From the NCBI GenBank assembly GCA_958496175.1, contig OY292275.1, positions 33,805,701-33,869,700 of the forward strand: a stretch of DNA of 64,000 nt. The letters are read 5' to 3'. This document shows, in pieces, positions 55,701-62,000 of the stretch. A program made the translations under genes and the position numbers. Positions within the stretch are counted from its first letter, which is position 1; the number at the start of each line of letters is the position of its first letter. Below the pieces are notes generated by a model that saw only the letters and a program-made list of their open reading frames with translations, was not told the DNA's origin and made no database searches. Origin of the DNA: Sisyra terminalis (lineage: Eukaryota; Arthropoda; Insecta; Neuroptera; Sisyridae).

Positions 55701-58700
55701 TTTCATGTTTAGAACTAATTTAATTTATTTTACTGTAGAGGAAAATTTTGACCCTTTAACATATATTTACGTTAAATAGACACCAAGCCCAGCAATGAGT
55801 CGCATTGGATGGGCTCTACGAACGTTACTGCTAGGAATTCCCGGTGGGACATGTCTGCGGGATCGAAAAATGTCTGGAAAACTTGTAAGAAGATGTGCTC
55901 CGGGTACCGAGCTGGTTGATTGGTTACTGGCTGTTAGTCCTGCTGTTCACACGCGCGTTCAAGCTGCCGGAATGTGGCAAGCTTTACTTGAAGAAGGAGT
56001 CATTTCTCATGGTTCGTTTAATACACCTGATATTTGGTCTTCTTTATTTCTTTTTTACACTTGAAAACACACGAATTTATGTACATTCCGTTGAAATCCT
56101 TAAATGCATATTTTATGTTTCCCATCTTTTCATATTTGCACAACAAATCGGAAAGTTATATCAACAGACTTGAATTTTTATTACTTAAAAGGGTAAAATT
56201 AATAATTAACAGAGTTTTCACGTTTATACTTAAAGTTTCTGGTGAACAACCATTTAAAGACAAATGCTTCTTGTACCGTTTCTGGCAAGATGAAGAAGGA
56301 GCGTCAGCTCTTCCCACTCCCGAAGATGTAACCACAGCTGAAGACCAGTTACAGGAATCGCTAGGAACTCTAATAAACCGAGCACCAGATGCTATTATGA
56401 GAATGATTTTAAGAAAACCGTAAGATATATCCAATAAGTGGCATTTTTTTGAAATTTTTAAACACAAAAAATGAATATTTTAAAAAGCATATTTTTATGT
56501 GTAGGAGTCATGAAAGAACTTTGGACGACCAAGAAATCATTTACGAAGAATTACTGCACATAAAAGCTCTATCTCATTTATCTAATTCGGTGAAACGAGA
56601 ACTGGCATCTGTAATAATGTTTGAAGCTCATCCACGTGCTAATACTATTTGTAAGTAAACCATTTTCTAGACGAAACATATATTTTATATGTAAAACAGA
56701 AAGCTTGGAGAAATGACCGAAATTAAATTAATTATGAGAAATTTAAATTTTCTCCAACTAAATATTTTAAATGCAAACTTAATTGTTACCTAGAATGTTT
56801 TCAAATAAGTTACAATTTATTCTGTATATGCAAAATTTGCATTCAATCAAGTAAGCTTTTCAAGAATTAAGTTTTATGATGAAATTGTATTAGTGTAGAG
56901 CTTTTATCTATTCCATTCGATTACGGCTTGGAAACAGAAATGTCCATTTGCTTTTCTTGGATAAAATATGTAATTTCATCTCTACGACCGTCTATATTGA
57001 TGTAAATTATTTCTGTCTAACATAGTGTTCCATCAAGGAGACGAAGGTAGATCTTGGTACATTATTCTGAGAGGATCTGTAGACGTTGTAATACACGGCA
57101 AAGGAACGGTAACCACACTTCAAGAAGGCGACGACTTTGGTAAACTGGCGCTGATAAATGACGCTCCTAGGTAAAATTACAGTATGCTTCTTATCTCAAA
57201 TAAGACATAATTATATTGAACATTAATTGCTTTAATGCGATGAATTAAGTTACAGCAAACTTTGTTCGCTTAGTTTTACTTCACAAGTCATCATATATTT
57301 TATGATTTAGAACAACACTGACGTATATTATATGTTTGTTGTATGATTTTTAGAGCAGCAACTATTGTCCTTAGAGAAAATAATTGTCATTTTCTTCGAG
57401 TTGACAAAGAAAACTTCAATCGTATTTTACGAGATGTGGAAGCAAATACAGTACGCTTGAAAGAACACGGACAAGATGTATTAGTGTTAGAAAAAATATC
57501 ACCCCAACATAAACAAGCTTTCTCTCATTACAAGTAAGTTTCTGTATAAGTTTCTTTTTATTTTAAAGCTTTGAAATATAGCTTTTTTTTTCGATTTACT
57601 AACTTATTTGATCATTAAATGGTTTATTTTATAGATACACAGTAATGGCTGGTACACCTCAGAAAATGTTAGAACATTTATTAGAAACAAGGCTTGATGG
57701 ACGAGGAGGCTTTAGTGGACGTGATGATATGAGTATGCATGACCCTTTTTTGGATGACTTCTTGCTGACTCATATAATTTTTATGCCAACTCATCAGTTA
57801 ATTGTTGAATTAGCAAAACAATATCCTTTTTTCTATTACTATTGATAAATGTTTTTACATTATCTTTTCACAAAATATTTGAGTAATTCTCATGAAATTT
57901 TAAAATTCTTGTCTTTTCAGTTCTTACGAAAATCTAAGTGACCTATGATGGCATTTTTTTTCCTTGAAAGGAACATAACTTAGGTTAATGATGATGGTTA
58001 TAATTTTTGATTCATATGAATATCTCTATAGAATAATAAATAAATTGTACCCTGAAAACCATTCCCTCACGATGTCCTAAGCCGAATATCAGCATATTTT
58101 TGAACTAAATTAAAAAATTTTCAAAAATTCAAAGTCGATTAAAAACACAGTTGATTTTCAAAAATTATATGAGTTTGGAATGAAAAGTAAAGAACACATT
58201 TTATGTATATATTTTTGATGTGTTCCATAAAGAAAATCATTCCCTCACACCTTTACTAATAGTCGATTTATGAACGCATCTGTAATCATTCATGAAGACT
58301 CTCATCGATTTTTGATTGTTGGCAACACAATCAATTATTTCACACATTTAAATCATTTTAGACGTGTTAGAGTATCAGACGAGATGAAAATTATTTCATG
58401 ATTTCATTTTAAGTCGTCATTCTCTCTCATGGAACAAAAATGGAGGTATTTACTATATCTTAAGAATAATTGAACAGTAAAGTAGGTTGTCAGGAACAGT
58501 AAACTTACACAAAAATTCAGATGTAACAAAAGTTTATGTACCATAATTTTTTGAGTTATACTTCATTTTGTCATTCCCTCATTTCAAATTGAAACGAGGA
58601 AATAACTATATATGAGATAGTGGCTTTTAAACTAATCGAACTTGGCTTTTTTATTTCTTTACTTATTTAATCCTTAAATTTATCGTTTTTTTCTTCTTTA

Positions 58701-61197
58701 AAGATGAGAACGTCATTCATATTGACTTTAGTGAAAATTATTGCTGTAAGCACTATGCAGAGTTATAAGTAGTTCATTTTGAGGGAGCAGAACAACAATA
58801 ACACTTTACAGAGGAGTATTATATTAGTGTAACAATAATACTGTTATAGGGTCCAAGCTTTTTGCTCATTATCAAACATCCAAAGACGGTATGGTCTATA
58901 ACAGAGGGGGGCAAACGGTCGATCATGAACAGGTCGTCAGTCGATCGCGAACAGGTCGACAATTAATTCCAGGTATTTTAAATAATTTCTTAGGTACATT
59001 AAAACCTTTTAATTGAAAATGTGTACTAATAATTTAGCAGACAATGAAACTTGAATTTAAAATTAAACACGCATCTAATCTACATCGGATATTACTGATT
59101 CCCAAATAGTGCTTCTAATACTCCCTTCTACTCATTTTCTCTTTGTATTTGTTTTTAATTTTATCTACTTTTCGAAGTTGATCGCGTATAAATAAAAAAA
59201 ATTATTGTCGACTACACCAGTATTAGTTTTGCCCACTCCTGGTCTATAAAAGTCATTCCCTCACTTTCCAATTTTCAAAATCATCATTTTAATTCGTTTA
59301 GAACAAGTTTATTCTGAGAACCACTATATTGATAAAATCTAACTACACAAATACTATAGAATTGACAAAAAAAGAATTTACAAGTTTTTAAATTTTTTTT
59401 TTTTTTCACCAAATATCGAAATTTGATGTGAATTATCCATTTAATTAGTTTTCCTTAACAAAAGTATACTTATCGCATCGATCATGAAGAAAATGAAGAC
59501 AAAGAATTTCTTCTGGGATGTAAGCGTAGGGTTGTGCAATTTGTGTATAGATGGGTTAATGCTATTCGTCACCCCGTTTTCGATGATCAAATGGCTTTAG
59601 AGTTTATCGAGGTAAGTGTCATTGTAACAAAGCTTTTATATTTTATCACATACAATAAATTTTTTATGCAAGGATCTTGCGGCTGAAGTAGAGGCAGATT
59701 GTATTCAGTTAAACGCATTGGAGGAAGAGGCAAGTTTAATGCACCACGTTATGTCTCAACTAAATCGATATCAAGAAGATCGAAAAATACACGAGGGACA
59801 AAAGTGGAAATTACCTCCCTGCGGACAACCCATTACCTTGTTTAGCGGTGAATCAGATACACGTACAATAATACGACCTGATGATGACAGTAAAAAGATT
59901 AACTGCATTAACTTTGTTGACATTTTTAATTTGATTTCAAACTTTCTACGTTTTAGTTATATTCCGAGTGTATTGTGCTGATCATACTTATTGTACTTTA
60001 CGATTTCCTGTGAATGCTACAGCGGAGACAATCAAAATTTCAGCTGCTGATAAATTAAAGTTACGTCCAAATGATGATTTAGTGCTGGTAGAAGTTAAAT
60101 CGACCGGAGAACGTGTGCCATTTAAAGACAACGATATCAGTATACCCACTGCGCTAAGTTTAAATGGACGGATCTTTGTTTCACCTAAAGACCATTTAGA
60201 TGCATTGGTACTTCAAAAGAAATTACGTAAACATATTTTTATTATCAATATTTTTTTTTCATTACAGACATGTTTATCTGAGCAAGAAGGTGCTACAGAA
60301 GGAATTGATATTGATTTAGAATTATTTAGTACGAAAGAACTAGCTTATTACATGACATTATTCGATTGGGACCTTTTTTGGTGTGTTCATGAATATGAAT
60401 TGATTTATCATACATTTGGACGACACCACTTTGGCCAAATCACCGCCAATCTGGATATATTTCTACGGCGCTTCAATGAAATTCAATTTTGGGTTGTGAC
60501 CGAAATTTGTATGTCGAGTAGTTTAAGTAAACGGGTTTCAATGCTAAGAAAATTCATAAAATTAGCAGCTTAGTAAGTTGGAAACAAATAAAATTCATTG
60601 CCAAGATCGGATACTAATTTATTTTATTTTAGTTGCAAGGAGTACCAAAATTTAAATGCATTTTGTGCCATTGTGATGGGATTGAGCAATGTAGCTGTTA
60701 GCCGTCTAACATTAACTTGGGAAAAGTTGCCATCGAAATTTCGTAAATTGTTTACAGATTTTGAATCACTAATCGATCCAAGTCGAAATCACAGAGCTTA
60801 TCGTTTGAGTGTTGGAAAACTGCAGCCACCTGTTGTACCATTTATGCCCCTTTTATTGAAAGATATGACTTTTACGCATGAAGGCAACAAAACCTGCTTA
60901 GATGGACTAGTCAATTTCGAAAAAATGCATATGCTGGCTCAAACAATGAGAACTATCAGATATTGCCGAAGTCGACACTTAGGTATGTATACATTATGAA
61001 TTGCACATATTATTACAAAGCTAAATCAACAAAAAACTTTTGACACAAATATTTTTTTTATTAAATTTTCAGTGTTGGAACCACCATCACCAAAAAGTGA
61101 GGGAGAATTAAAATCATATATATCATCATTACGAGCTATAGATAACCAACGAGTATTAACAAATATGTCACAAAAATTAGAACCACGTCGGTCGTAG
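19650..61197 (+). CDS. Epac: Epac: cAMP-regulated Rap guanine nucleotide exchange factor (RAPGEF3/4 family), 5'-incomplete, 15 exons
   Basis: Epac proteins bind cAMP and then catalyse GDP/GTP exchange on Rap1 and Rap2 at membranes. Joined exons: 19650-19796, 52828-52879, 54872-54981, 55780-56011, 56236-56419, 56505-56650, 57026-57170, 57354-57533, 57635-57820, 59470-59611, 59673-59889, 59957-60207, 60268-60572, 60633-60982, 61073-61197. They total 2772 nt, 923 codons plus stop, with all phases consistent. Residues counted from 19650: C-terminal half of cAMP-binding domain A (1-55), proline-rich linker (about 68-103), DEP (about 108-185), cAMP-binding domain B (about 262-370, phosphate cassette 328-342), REM (about 399-530), RA/ubiquitin-like (581-664), CDC25 catalytic domain (about 670-882), conserved tail ending EPRRS. 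The start codon and first half of domain A are missing from the window or not found. Thirteen introns are GT-AG and one is AT-AC. Two-cAMP-domain architecture and Lys330 resemble Epac2 more than Epac1. Identification comes from recalled family sequence, not a search. Confidence 0.96.
21108..21332. mobile_element. GTCAAAT-type MITE, best copy
   Basis: The terminal inverted repeats begin GGCTCATGCCCCTTTCAG then AACCGTCAAATCTGGC on the left; the reverse complement of the right end reads GACTAATGTCCCTTCATAAC then TGTCAAATTTGGCATCG. They extend roughly 40-60 bp inward. Length 225 bp; no coding capacity. Two more copies and a fragment lie at 18860, 4447 and about 3807. Confidence 0.75.
23590..23815 (+). 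pseudogene. Non-LTR retrotransposon 3' end relic
   Basis: A plus-strand frame reads [10 protein letters not shown], then [18 protein letters not shown], and ends near an AAGAAGAAGAAGAATG tail. This fits the basic EGKR.RGR segment at the C-terminus of many insect RT-type elements, followed by a repetitive 3' tail. Stops interrupt it. Confidence 0.4.
24731..24890 (+). mobile_element. tRNA-derived SINE, most complete copy
   Basis: The A box TAGTCGAGTGG at 24740-24750 and the B box GGTTCGATTCT at 24784-24794 form a pol III promoter. The body continues with CTCGAATGTAGATTTTTACT and the 3' module CCTAGAGTCCCTAAAGACC to GCGACGGTAAATAAC, followed by an A-rich tail at about 24891. About 160 bp. This copy defines the family. 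Confidence 0.85.
27195..27968. mobile_element. Two-copy repeat, copy 1, with hAT-like end
   Basis: 27195-27490 matches 29548-29860 (shared GCTATGAATGTAT, TTTTCAATT, AAATC..TGGCA, GGAAATACC-type and CTGGTAGT motifs). 27862-27955 matches 30407-30510 (ACCACCTTGT, GCGACATC). Reversed, the right end reads CAGTGGCGGTTTTTGGTCC, a hAT-like terminus. The interiors of the two copies differ. The coding capacity is lost. Confidence 0.5.
27736..27757 (+). repeat. G-rich simple repeat
   Basis: TGG units followed by an uninterrupted run of about 12 G. It is unusual in this AT-rich DNA and could form a G-quadruplex-like structure. Confidence 0.85.
29468..29530 (+). mobile_element. SINE 3' module alone
   Basis: TGGATTTTTCTTAACACTAG then GAGCCGCTAAAGACCTTAG and GCGACGGTAAATAAC match the tail of the SINE at 24731. 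No tRNA head is present: either a 5'-truncated insertion or an independent use of the tail. Confidence 0.7.
29548..30520. mobile_element. Two-copy repeat, copy 2
   Basis: Homologous to 27195-27968 at both ends. The right end, reversed, reads AATAGATTTAGGCTTGATGT then CGCCC, close to hAT-type CAGTGGCGGATTTAGG ends but mutated at the tip. No intact coding frame. Confidence 0.45.
32156..32200. repeat. ATCGAT cluster
   Basis: ATCGATA-type words recur several times in about 45 bp. They could pair into small hairpins or be remnants of an inverted-repeat end. ATCGAT also resembles insect DREF sites (TATCGATA), but there is no promoter context here. Confidence 0.5.
32944..33030 (+). mobile_element. 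tRNA-derived SINE, head only
   Basis: Contains ACCAAGTGGTCAAGTCGCTC, CAAAACTGGTAGATG and TTGGGTTCAAATTACG, the mutated A and B boxes of the SINE head, then CGATATTTCCGAT. The 3' module is missing. Confidence 0.65.
35524..36425 (+). pseudogene. Non-LTR retrotransposon RNase H and C-terminal zinc-knuckle relic
   Basis: A plus-strand frame begins [16 protein letters not shown], typical of the segment before RNase H in R1/Jockey-type ORF2. Further on [15 protein letters not shown] and [18 protein letters not shown] are the RNase H beta strands with the DSQ motif, and across frameshifts a GH..I.GNEK-like segment follows. About 36365 another frame gives [14 protein letters not shown], resembling the CRFC...ETAEH motif near the end of these proteins. 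Several frameshifts and stops; inactive. The RT and endonuclease regions are absent. Confidence 0.75.
36426..36720 (+). other. Probable 3' tail of the non-LTR relic
   Basis: The sequence is less AT-rich than average and continues from the relic's C-terminus. It likely holds the degraded end and 3' UTR of that element; no boundary or poly-A tail is clear. Confidence 0.3.
36910..37043. repeat. Perfect spacerless 134 bp palindrome
   Basis: Positions 36910-36976 are the exact reverse complement of 36977-37043, with the axis in ACATGC|GCATGT and no loop. The match ends at 36909/37044. The 14 bp word AATTTATAACAAAT occurs on both sides (36900-36913 and 37073-37086). Confidence 0.95.
38430..38930. 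other. Unassigned higher-complexity segment
   Basis: Noticeably richer in GC than its flanks and protein-like in places, but every frame is interrupted and I recognise no family. Probably an old repeat. Confidence 0.25.
39235..39310 (-). mobile_element. Possible diverged SINE fragment
   Basis: On the minus strand, GGGTCCGACTCTCGTACAAA leads to a TATTTTTCGATTTACATATT stretch, AACGTTACAGTCGCTAAAGAC at the far end. The GCTAAAGAC word and general order recall the SINE body. Weak. Confidence 0.35.
41067..41118 (+). repeat. TGTAT-type microsatellite
   Basis: Imperfect repeats of TATTG/TGTAT over about 50 bp. Confidence 0.8.
42690..42965. mobile_element. Foldback element with TTCTCGGGAACTT ends
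   Basis: Left arm (about 42705-42780): CATCAGTTGAATATTTCTCG, GGAACTTGGATG, AATTTGATGTTAAATTTTCA. Right arm reversed (about 42880-42955): GTCAGTTGGGTATTTCTCGG, GAACTTAGGTATG, AATTCGATGTTAAATTTTCA. Arms of about 65 bp or more surround a short centre. No coding capacity. Confidence 0.7.
44711..44740 (+). repeat. Exact 10 bp tandem repeat, three units
   Basis: TAAATATGAT occurs three times in a row just before the palindromic element at 44774. Confidence 0.9.
44774..45669. mobile_element. Long palindromic element with roughly 140 bp internal subunits
   Basis: The left end CACGTCC.TCAAGT..ACACT and the sequence to about 44905 are matched, reversed, by 45540-45669. Words such as CTTTTGGAATTTCGAAAAAA, TTTTGGTGTTTTT and CATATTTTCC.TGAAA occur on both sides. 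Inside, the phrase TCGA.C.AC.AAAAAACAC..ATTA recurs near 45171, 45310, 45455 and 45590, spacing 135-145 bp. Non-coding. Confidence 0.7.
45814..46071. mobile_element. hAT-like MITE with GC-rich core
   Basis: It begins CAGTAGTGTAGCGTAGTGG and ends CACGCCACACGATACACTG. Flanking octamers TCTACATA (45806-45813) and TCTTCATT (46072-46079) agree at 6 of 8 bases, consistent with an old 8 bp target duplication. The interior carries GGGCGGC blocks near both ends. Confidence 0.6.
46512..46824. mobile_element. hAT-like MITE with CAGTGnTTTCC ends
   Basis: The left end is CAGTGTTTTCCAATCT; the right end reversed is CAGTGGTTTCCACACTT. The flanking octamers CCTTAATG and CCATAACG agree at 6 of 8 positions. 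GGAGGCACGCCTCCCTAGG follows the left end. Non-coding, 313 bp. Confidence 0.6.
47097..47240. mobile_element. Solo end of the 44774-45669 palindromic element
   Basis: It matches 45540-45670: GGAAAATATACGA, ACAATTGGTTTTCTTTC, AAAAAAGCACCAAAATACG, TAGTTATTTTTTCCAAATTCC, TAATGCTGACTT. Only one arm is present. Confidence 0.65.
48984..49777. mobile_element. THAP-coding (P-superfamily-like) foldback element
   Basis: Two arms of about 200 bp (48984-49190 and 49560-49777) are inverted copies: TTTGATT.ACAAAAAGTA, CAGTTTTCAAC, GTGACGTCAC, AAAGTAAACA, CTGAAAGCAC, TTTATATAAT. The right arm, read on the minus strand, encodes KWFEVPQC, then [25 protein letters not shown]: the C..C, central P..N..R..W and downstream part of a THAP zinc finger, first Cys mutated. 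The left arm, on the plus strand, keeps MNPEHRKR with stops and frameshifts. The rest of a transposase is absent. Confidence 0.65.
52828..52879 (+). CDS. Epac: Epac exon (b): end of cAMP-binding domain A helix
   Basis: This is a 52 nt exon after a 33,031 bp intron. Acceptor ttgcttcag, donor AACG|GTGAGT, phase 0 in and 1 out. It begins [13 protein letters not shown], continuing the helix begun by RIIWE at the end of the previous exon, and leads into the linker. Its small size and distance make it easy for gene finders to miss. Confidence 0.88.
53663..53785 (-). mobile_element. tRNA-derived SINE in Epac intron
   Basis: On the minus strand: GTGGCCAAAGTGGCCGTTCC, AAAACTGGTAGGTGTTGGGT, then the body with CGATACAGAGATTTGTATTA and the tail start ACCCTAGAGTCACTAAA. 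It lacks the final GACCTTAG...GGTAAATAAC part. It lies between Epac exons (b) and (c). Confidence 0.7.
53950..53983 (+). repeat. Exact 17 bp tandem duplication
   Basis: CTATTCTACATTCATTA occurs twice in a row in the Epac intron between exons (b) and (c). Confidence 0.9.
54165..54245 (-). repeat. Possible retroelement fragment
   Basis: On the minus strand: CTGAAGAAGATTGCTTGGCA, ATCGAAATACGGATCTGG, ATAAAACGTC. The pattern CTGAAGA...GGC.ATCGAAA...GGATAAAA is frequent in insect retroelement untranslated regions. No coding part is seen. Confidence 0.3.
54872..54981 (+). CDS. Epac: Epac exon (c): proline-rich linker
   Basis: Acceptor ttgaaag, donor GAA|GTAAGT, phase 1 in and 0 out. It encodes a low-complexity linker rich in Pro and Ser (segment [16 protein letters not shown]) between cAMP-binding domain A and DEP. 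The splice phases fit both neighbours. Several SP dipeptides could be proline-directed phosphorylation sites; that is inference. Confidence 0.88.
55780..56011 (+). CDS. Epac: Epac exon (d): DEP domain
   Basis: Acceptor gttaaatag, donor CATG|GTTCGT (weak but GT), phase 0 in and 1 out. It encodes most of the DEP domain, including [13 protein letters not shown], a GTELVDWLL segment and LLEEGVISH. In the family DEP targets Epac to membrane phosphatidic acid. The Met codon at 55795 lies just before DEP and could serve as a start in a short isoform, but nothing here shows a promoter for it. Confidence 0.93.
56236..56419 (+). CDS. Epac: Epac exon (e): DEP end and linker to cAMP-binding domain B
   Basis: Acceptor atacttaaag, donor AAACC|GTAAGA, phase 1 in and 2 out. 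It encodes the end of DEP ([14 protein letters not shown]) and a helical stretch ending [12 protein letters not shown], which is strongly conserved among Epac proteins just before cAMP-binding domain B. Confidence 0.93.
56505..56650 (+). CDS. Epac: Epac exon (f): start of cAMP-binding domain B
   Basis: Acceptor atgtgtag, donor ATTT|GTAAGT, phase 2 in and 1 out. It carries the highly conserved [18 protein letters not shown] segment (here [20 protein letters not shown]), the helices before the beta roll of cAMP-binding domain B, then [13 protein letters not shown]. Confidence 0.95.
57026..57170 (+). CDS. Epac: Epac exon (g): cAMP-binding domain B core and phosphate cassette
   Basis: Acceptor taacatag, donor CCTAG|GTAAAA, phase 1 in and 2 out. 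It encodes [18 protein letters not shown] and the phosphate-binding cassette [12 protein letters not shown]. The cassette has Lys330 where PKA has Glu, as known for Epac2 (Epac1 has Gln). Arg339, which contacts the cyclic phosphate, is kept. The domain therefore looks competent to bind cAMP. Confidence 0.96.
57354..57533 (+). CDS. Epac: Epac exon (h): cAMP-binding domain B end, hinge and switchboard
   Basis: Acceptor gatttttag, donor TACAA|GTAAGT, phase 2 in and 2 out. It encodes [19 protein letters not shown] and the hinge helix [18 protein letters not shown], which in Epac transmits cAMP binding to the catalytic half, then [14 protein letters not shown] leading into REM. Confidence 0.96.
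57635..57820 (+). CDS. Epac: Epac exon (i): REM domain, first part
   Basis: Acceptor ttttatag. It encodes [19 protein letters not shown] and [20 protein letters not shown], the conserved REM start. The exon ends AAAACA, followed at once by the U12-type donor ATATCCTTT. Phase 2 in and 2 out. No GT donor gives an in-frame junction that keeps this conserved block; genomic reading-through meets a stop about 20 nt later. Confidence 0.93.
58060..59264 (+). repeat. Spaced CATTCCCTCAC motifs, possible decayed tandem array
   Basis: CATTCCCTCAC or a close variant occurs at 58060, 58238, 58418 (CATTCTCTCTCA), 58572 and 59254, with a weaker CATTCATATTGAC at 58714. Removing the hAT insertion and its duplication (348 bp) puts the last at about 58906. 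Spacings are then 178, 180, 154, 142 and 192. The sequence between motifs is only loosely similar. Confidence 0.45.
58902..59241. mobile_element. hAT-like MITE with exact 8 bp target duplication, inside the AT-AC intron
   Basis: It begins CAGAGGGGGGCAAAC and ends GTTTTGCCCACTCCTG, so the tips are inverted. The octamer GTCTATAA flanks it exactly at 58894-58901 and 59242-59249, the hAT signature. 340 bp; internal GGTCGATC and GATCGCG repeats near the left end and GTCGAC near both ends; no transposase. Confidence 0.85.
59470..59611 (+). CDS. Epac: Epac exon (j): REM domain, second part
   Basis: The exon begins after the AT-AC intron with TTATCGC and ends GAG|GTAAGT; phase 2 in and 0 out. It encodes [20 protein letters not shown], then [19 protein letters not shown] and LEFIE, matching the conserved KRRV...L..W pattern of REM helices. 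Confidence 0.93.
59673..59889 (+). CDS. Epac: Epac exon (k): REM end and linker to RA
   Basis: Acceptor tatgcaag, donor GACA|GTAAAA, phase 0 in and 1 out. It encodes an acidic helical stretch ([19 protein letters not shown]) and a basic linker ([16 protein letters not shown]). It reads through a following stop if unspliced. The 67 bp intron after it is short, as are the next two. Confidence 0.9.
59957..60207 (+). CDS. Epac: Epac exon (l): RA (Ras-association, ubiquitin-like) domain
   Basis: Acceptor acgttttag, donor GCATTG|GTACTT, phase 1 in and 0 out. It begins [19 protein letters not shown] and ends [13 protein letters not shown], the beta-grasp RA fold found between REM and CDC25 in Epac. 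In Epac2 this domain binds Ras-GTP. The donor is chosen because splicing at 60208 joins DAL to TCLSEQEG, as in relatives. Confidence 0.93.
60268..60572 (+). CDS. Epac: Epac exon (m): CDC25 catalytic domain, first part
   Basis: It follows a 60 bp intron with acceptor tttcattacag; donor GCAGCTTA|GTAAGT; phase 0 in and 2 out. It encodes [17 protein letters not shown], the [15 protein letters not shown] block, [20 protein letters not shown] and [17 protein letters not shown]. These are hallmark segments of the RasGEF/CDC25 fold, near-identical to other Epac proteins. Confidence 0.97.
60633..60982 (+). CDS. Epac: Epac exon (n): CDC25 catalytic domain, second part
   Basis: Acceptor tttattttag, donor CACTTAG|GTATGT, phase 2 in and 1 out. 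It encodes [64 protein letters not shown] and [14 protein letters not shown]. This contains the helical hairpin and nucleotide-exchange core that displaces the Rap switch regions. It is the most conserved exon of the gene. Confidence 0.97.
61073..61197 (+). CDS. Epac: Epac exon (o): C-terminal tail and stop
   Basis: Acceptor aaattttcag, phase 1 in. It encodes a short tail with [19 protein letters not shown] and LEPRRS, then TAG at 61195-61197. The IDNQR and LEPRR motifs are typical of the Epac C-terminus, so the protein is complete at this end. Confidence 0.96.
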
Positions 61198-62000
61198 TTA
61201 TCCATTTTAACATTATTTATTAACAAGATACGACTGTGGTATTGGCGATTTTTACGAACTGTCATATCTTCATTTTAATTTAGTTAATTTACCTTCCTAT
61301 TCATATCATACTTCGTCCTAAAGATAAATAAATTCTGACTAAATTTCTACATTCTAGTATTCTATTTTTACTTATTGCATATTTATAATTACTATAGATC
61401 TTAAAAACTGTCTTATTAAAAATAAAATGTACTATTAACACTTTTATTACTAATTATTGTAAAATAGTATCTATTCAGAAATGAAAAAGCGTTCAAATTT
61501 TCTTCCACTAATTGGAACAATAATATCTACAATATATACATATATAATATATAAATAACTACACTATTTTTATTAGATATAAACAACTTGATTTTTATCT
61601 CCAAAAAAATGATATTACAATAAGTAAATGTTTAGTTTTCGTTTCATATCTAAAAAATGAAATGTTAAATGTTAAAATTAATTAATTATCCCTTTAAATG
61701 TAATTAATGGGGACCACAGGCTACAGTTTTTCTTTCTCATTTCTACATACTGTAATATATATGTTTGTAAAATACTCCCTTCCTAACTACTAAAGATAAT
61801 CAAATTAATTTAAATTTATTCGTTTTTCAAATTAAAAATCACAAAATTAAAATAGCATCTAAATAACGTACTATCGTCGTAAATATCTTAAATTCTATTA
61901 CAAGTATCAACTTAAAAATTTTCACTTTTGAAATTACAAAAATTATTCAACTATTAAAAGCAATAAAAACATGTTAAAAAGCACAACTCTTGTTTATAAG
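61198..62000 (+). other. Epac 3' untranslated region (probable start of)
   Basis: This is AT-rich sequence after the Epac stop codon. AATAAA hexamers occur at 61327-61332 and 61421-61426 and again near 61963. I cannot say which is used, so the 3' boundary is undefined. Confidence 0.5.
61327..61332 (+). terminator. Candidate polyadenylation signal AATAAA for Epac
   Basis: This is the first canonical AATAAA, 130 nt after the Epac stop codon. A second lies at 61421. In DNA this AT-rich such hexamers are common by chance, so this is a positional call only. Confidence 0.35.

Larger units (their letters stand above)
57821..59469 (+). other. U12-type AT-AC intron in Epac (1649 bp)
   Basis: The donor is ATATCCTTT at 57821-57829, which matches the minor-spliceosome AT-AC consensus. 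TTCCTTAAC at 59451-59459 matches the U12 branch-site consensus, with the likely branch A 11 nt before the 3' end. The intron ends AC at 59468-59469. Removing it joins CA to T and gives VELAKHYRIDHEE, a smooth continuation of the REM domain. The intron also contains a hAT-like insertion and repeated CATTCCCTCAC motifs. Confidence 0.93.

Noticed and set aside
57800..57845. A GT donor for Epac exon (i), such as CATCA|GTTAAT or AATT|GTTGAA
   Set aside because: The first breaks the frame with the next exon; the second drops conserved VELAKHYR sequence and has a poor match. The AT-AC pair fits the frame and all U12 signals.
59449..59469. An AG acceptor (aattag at 59448 or aaaag at 59464) for exon (j)
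   Set aside because: The first opens a frame with a TAA before the conserved sequence. The second is not in phase with the exon (i) boundary and leaves no suitable GT donor.
60208..60267. Open reading through the 60 bp segment between exons (l) and (m)
   Set aside because: The frame stays open, but splicing at GTACTT and cattacag joins DAL to TCLSEQEG as in relatives, and the extra residues are low-complexity Phe/Ile from a T-rich tract.
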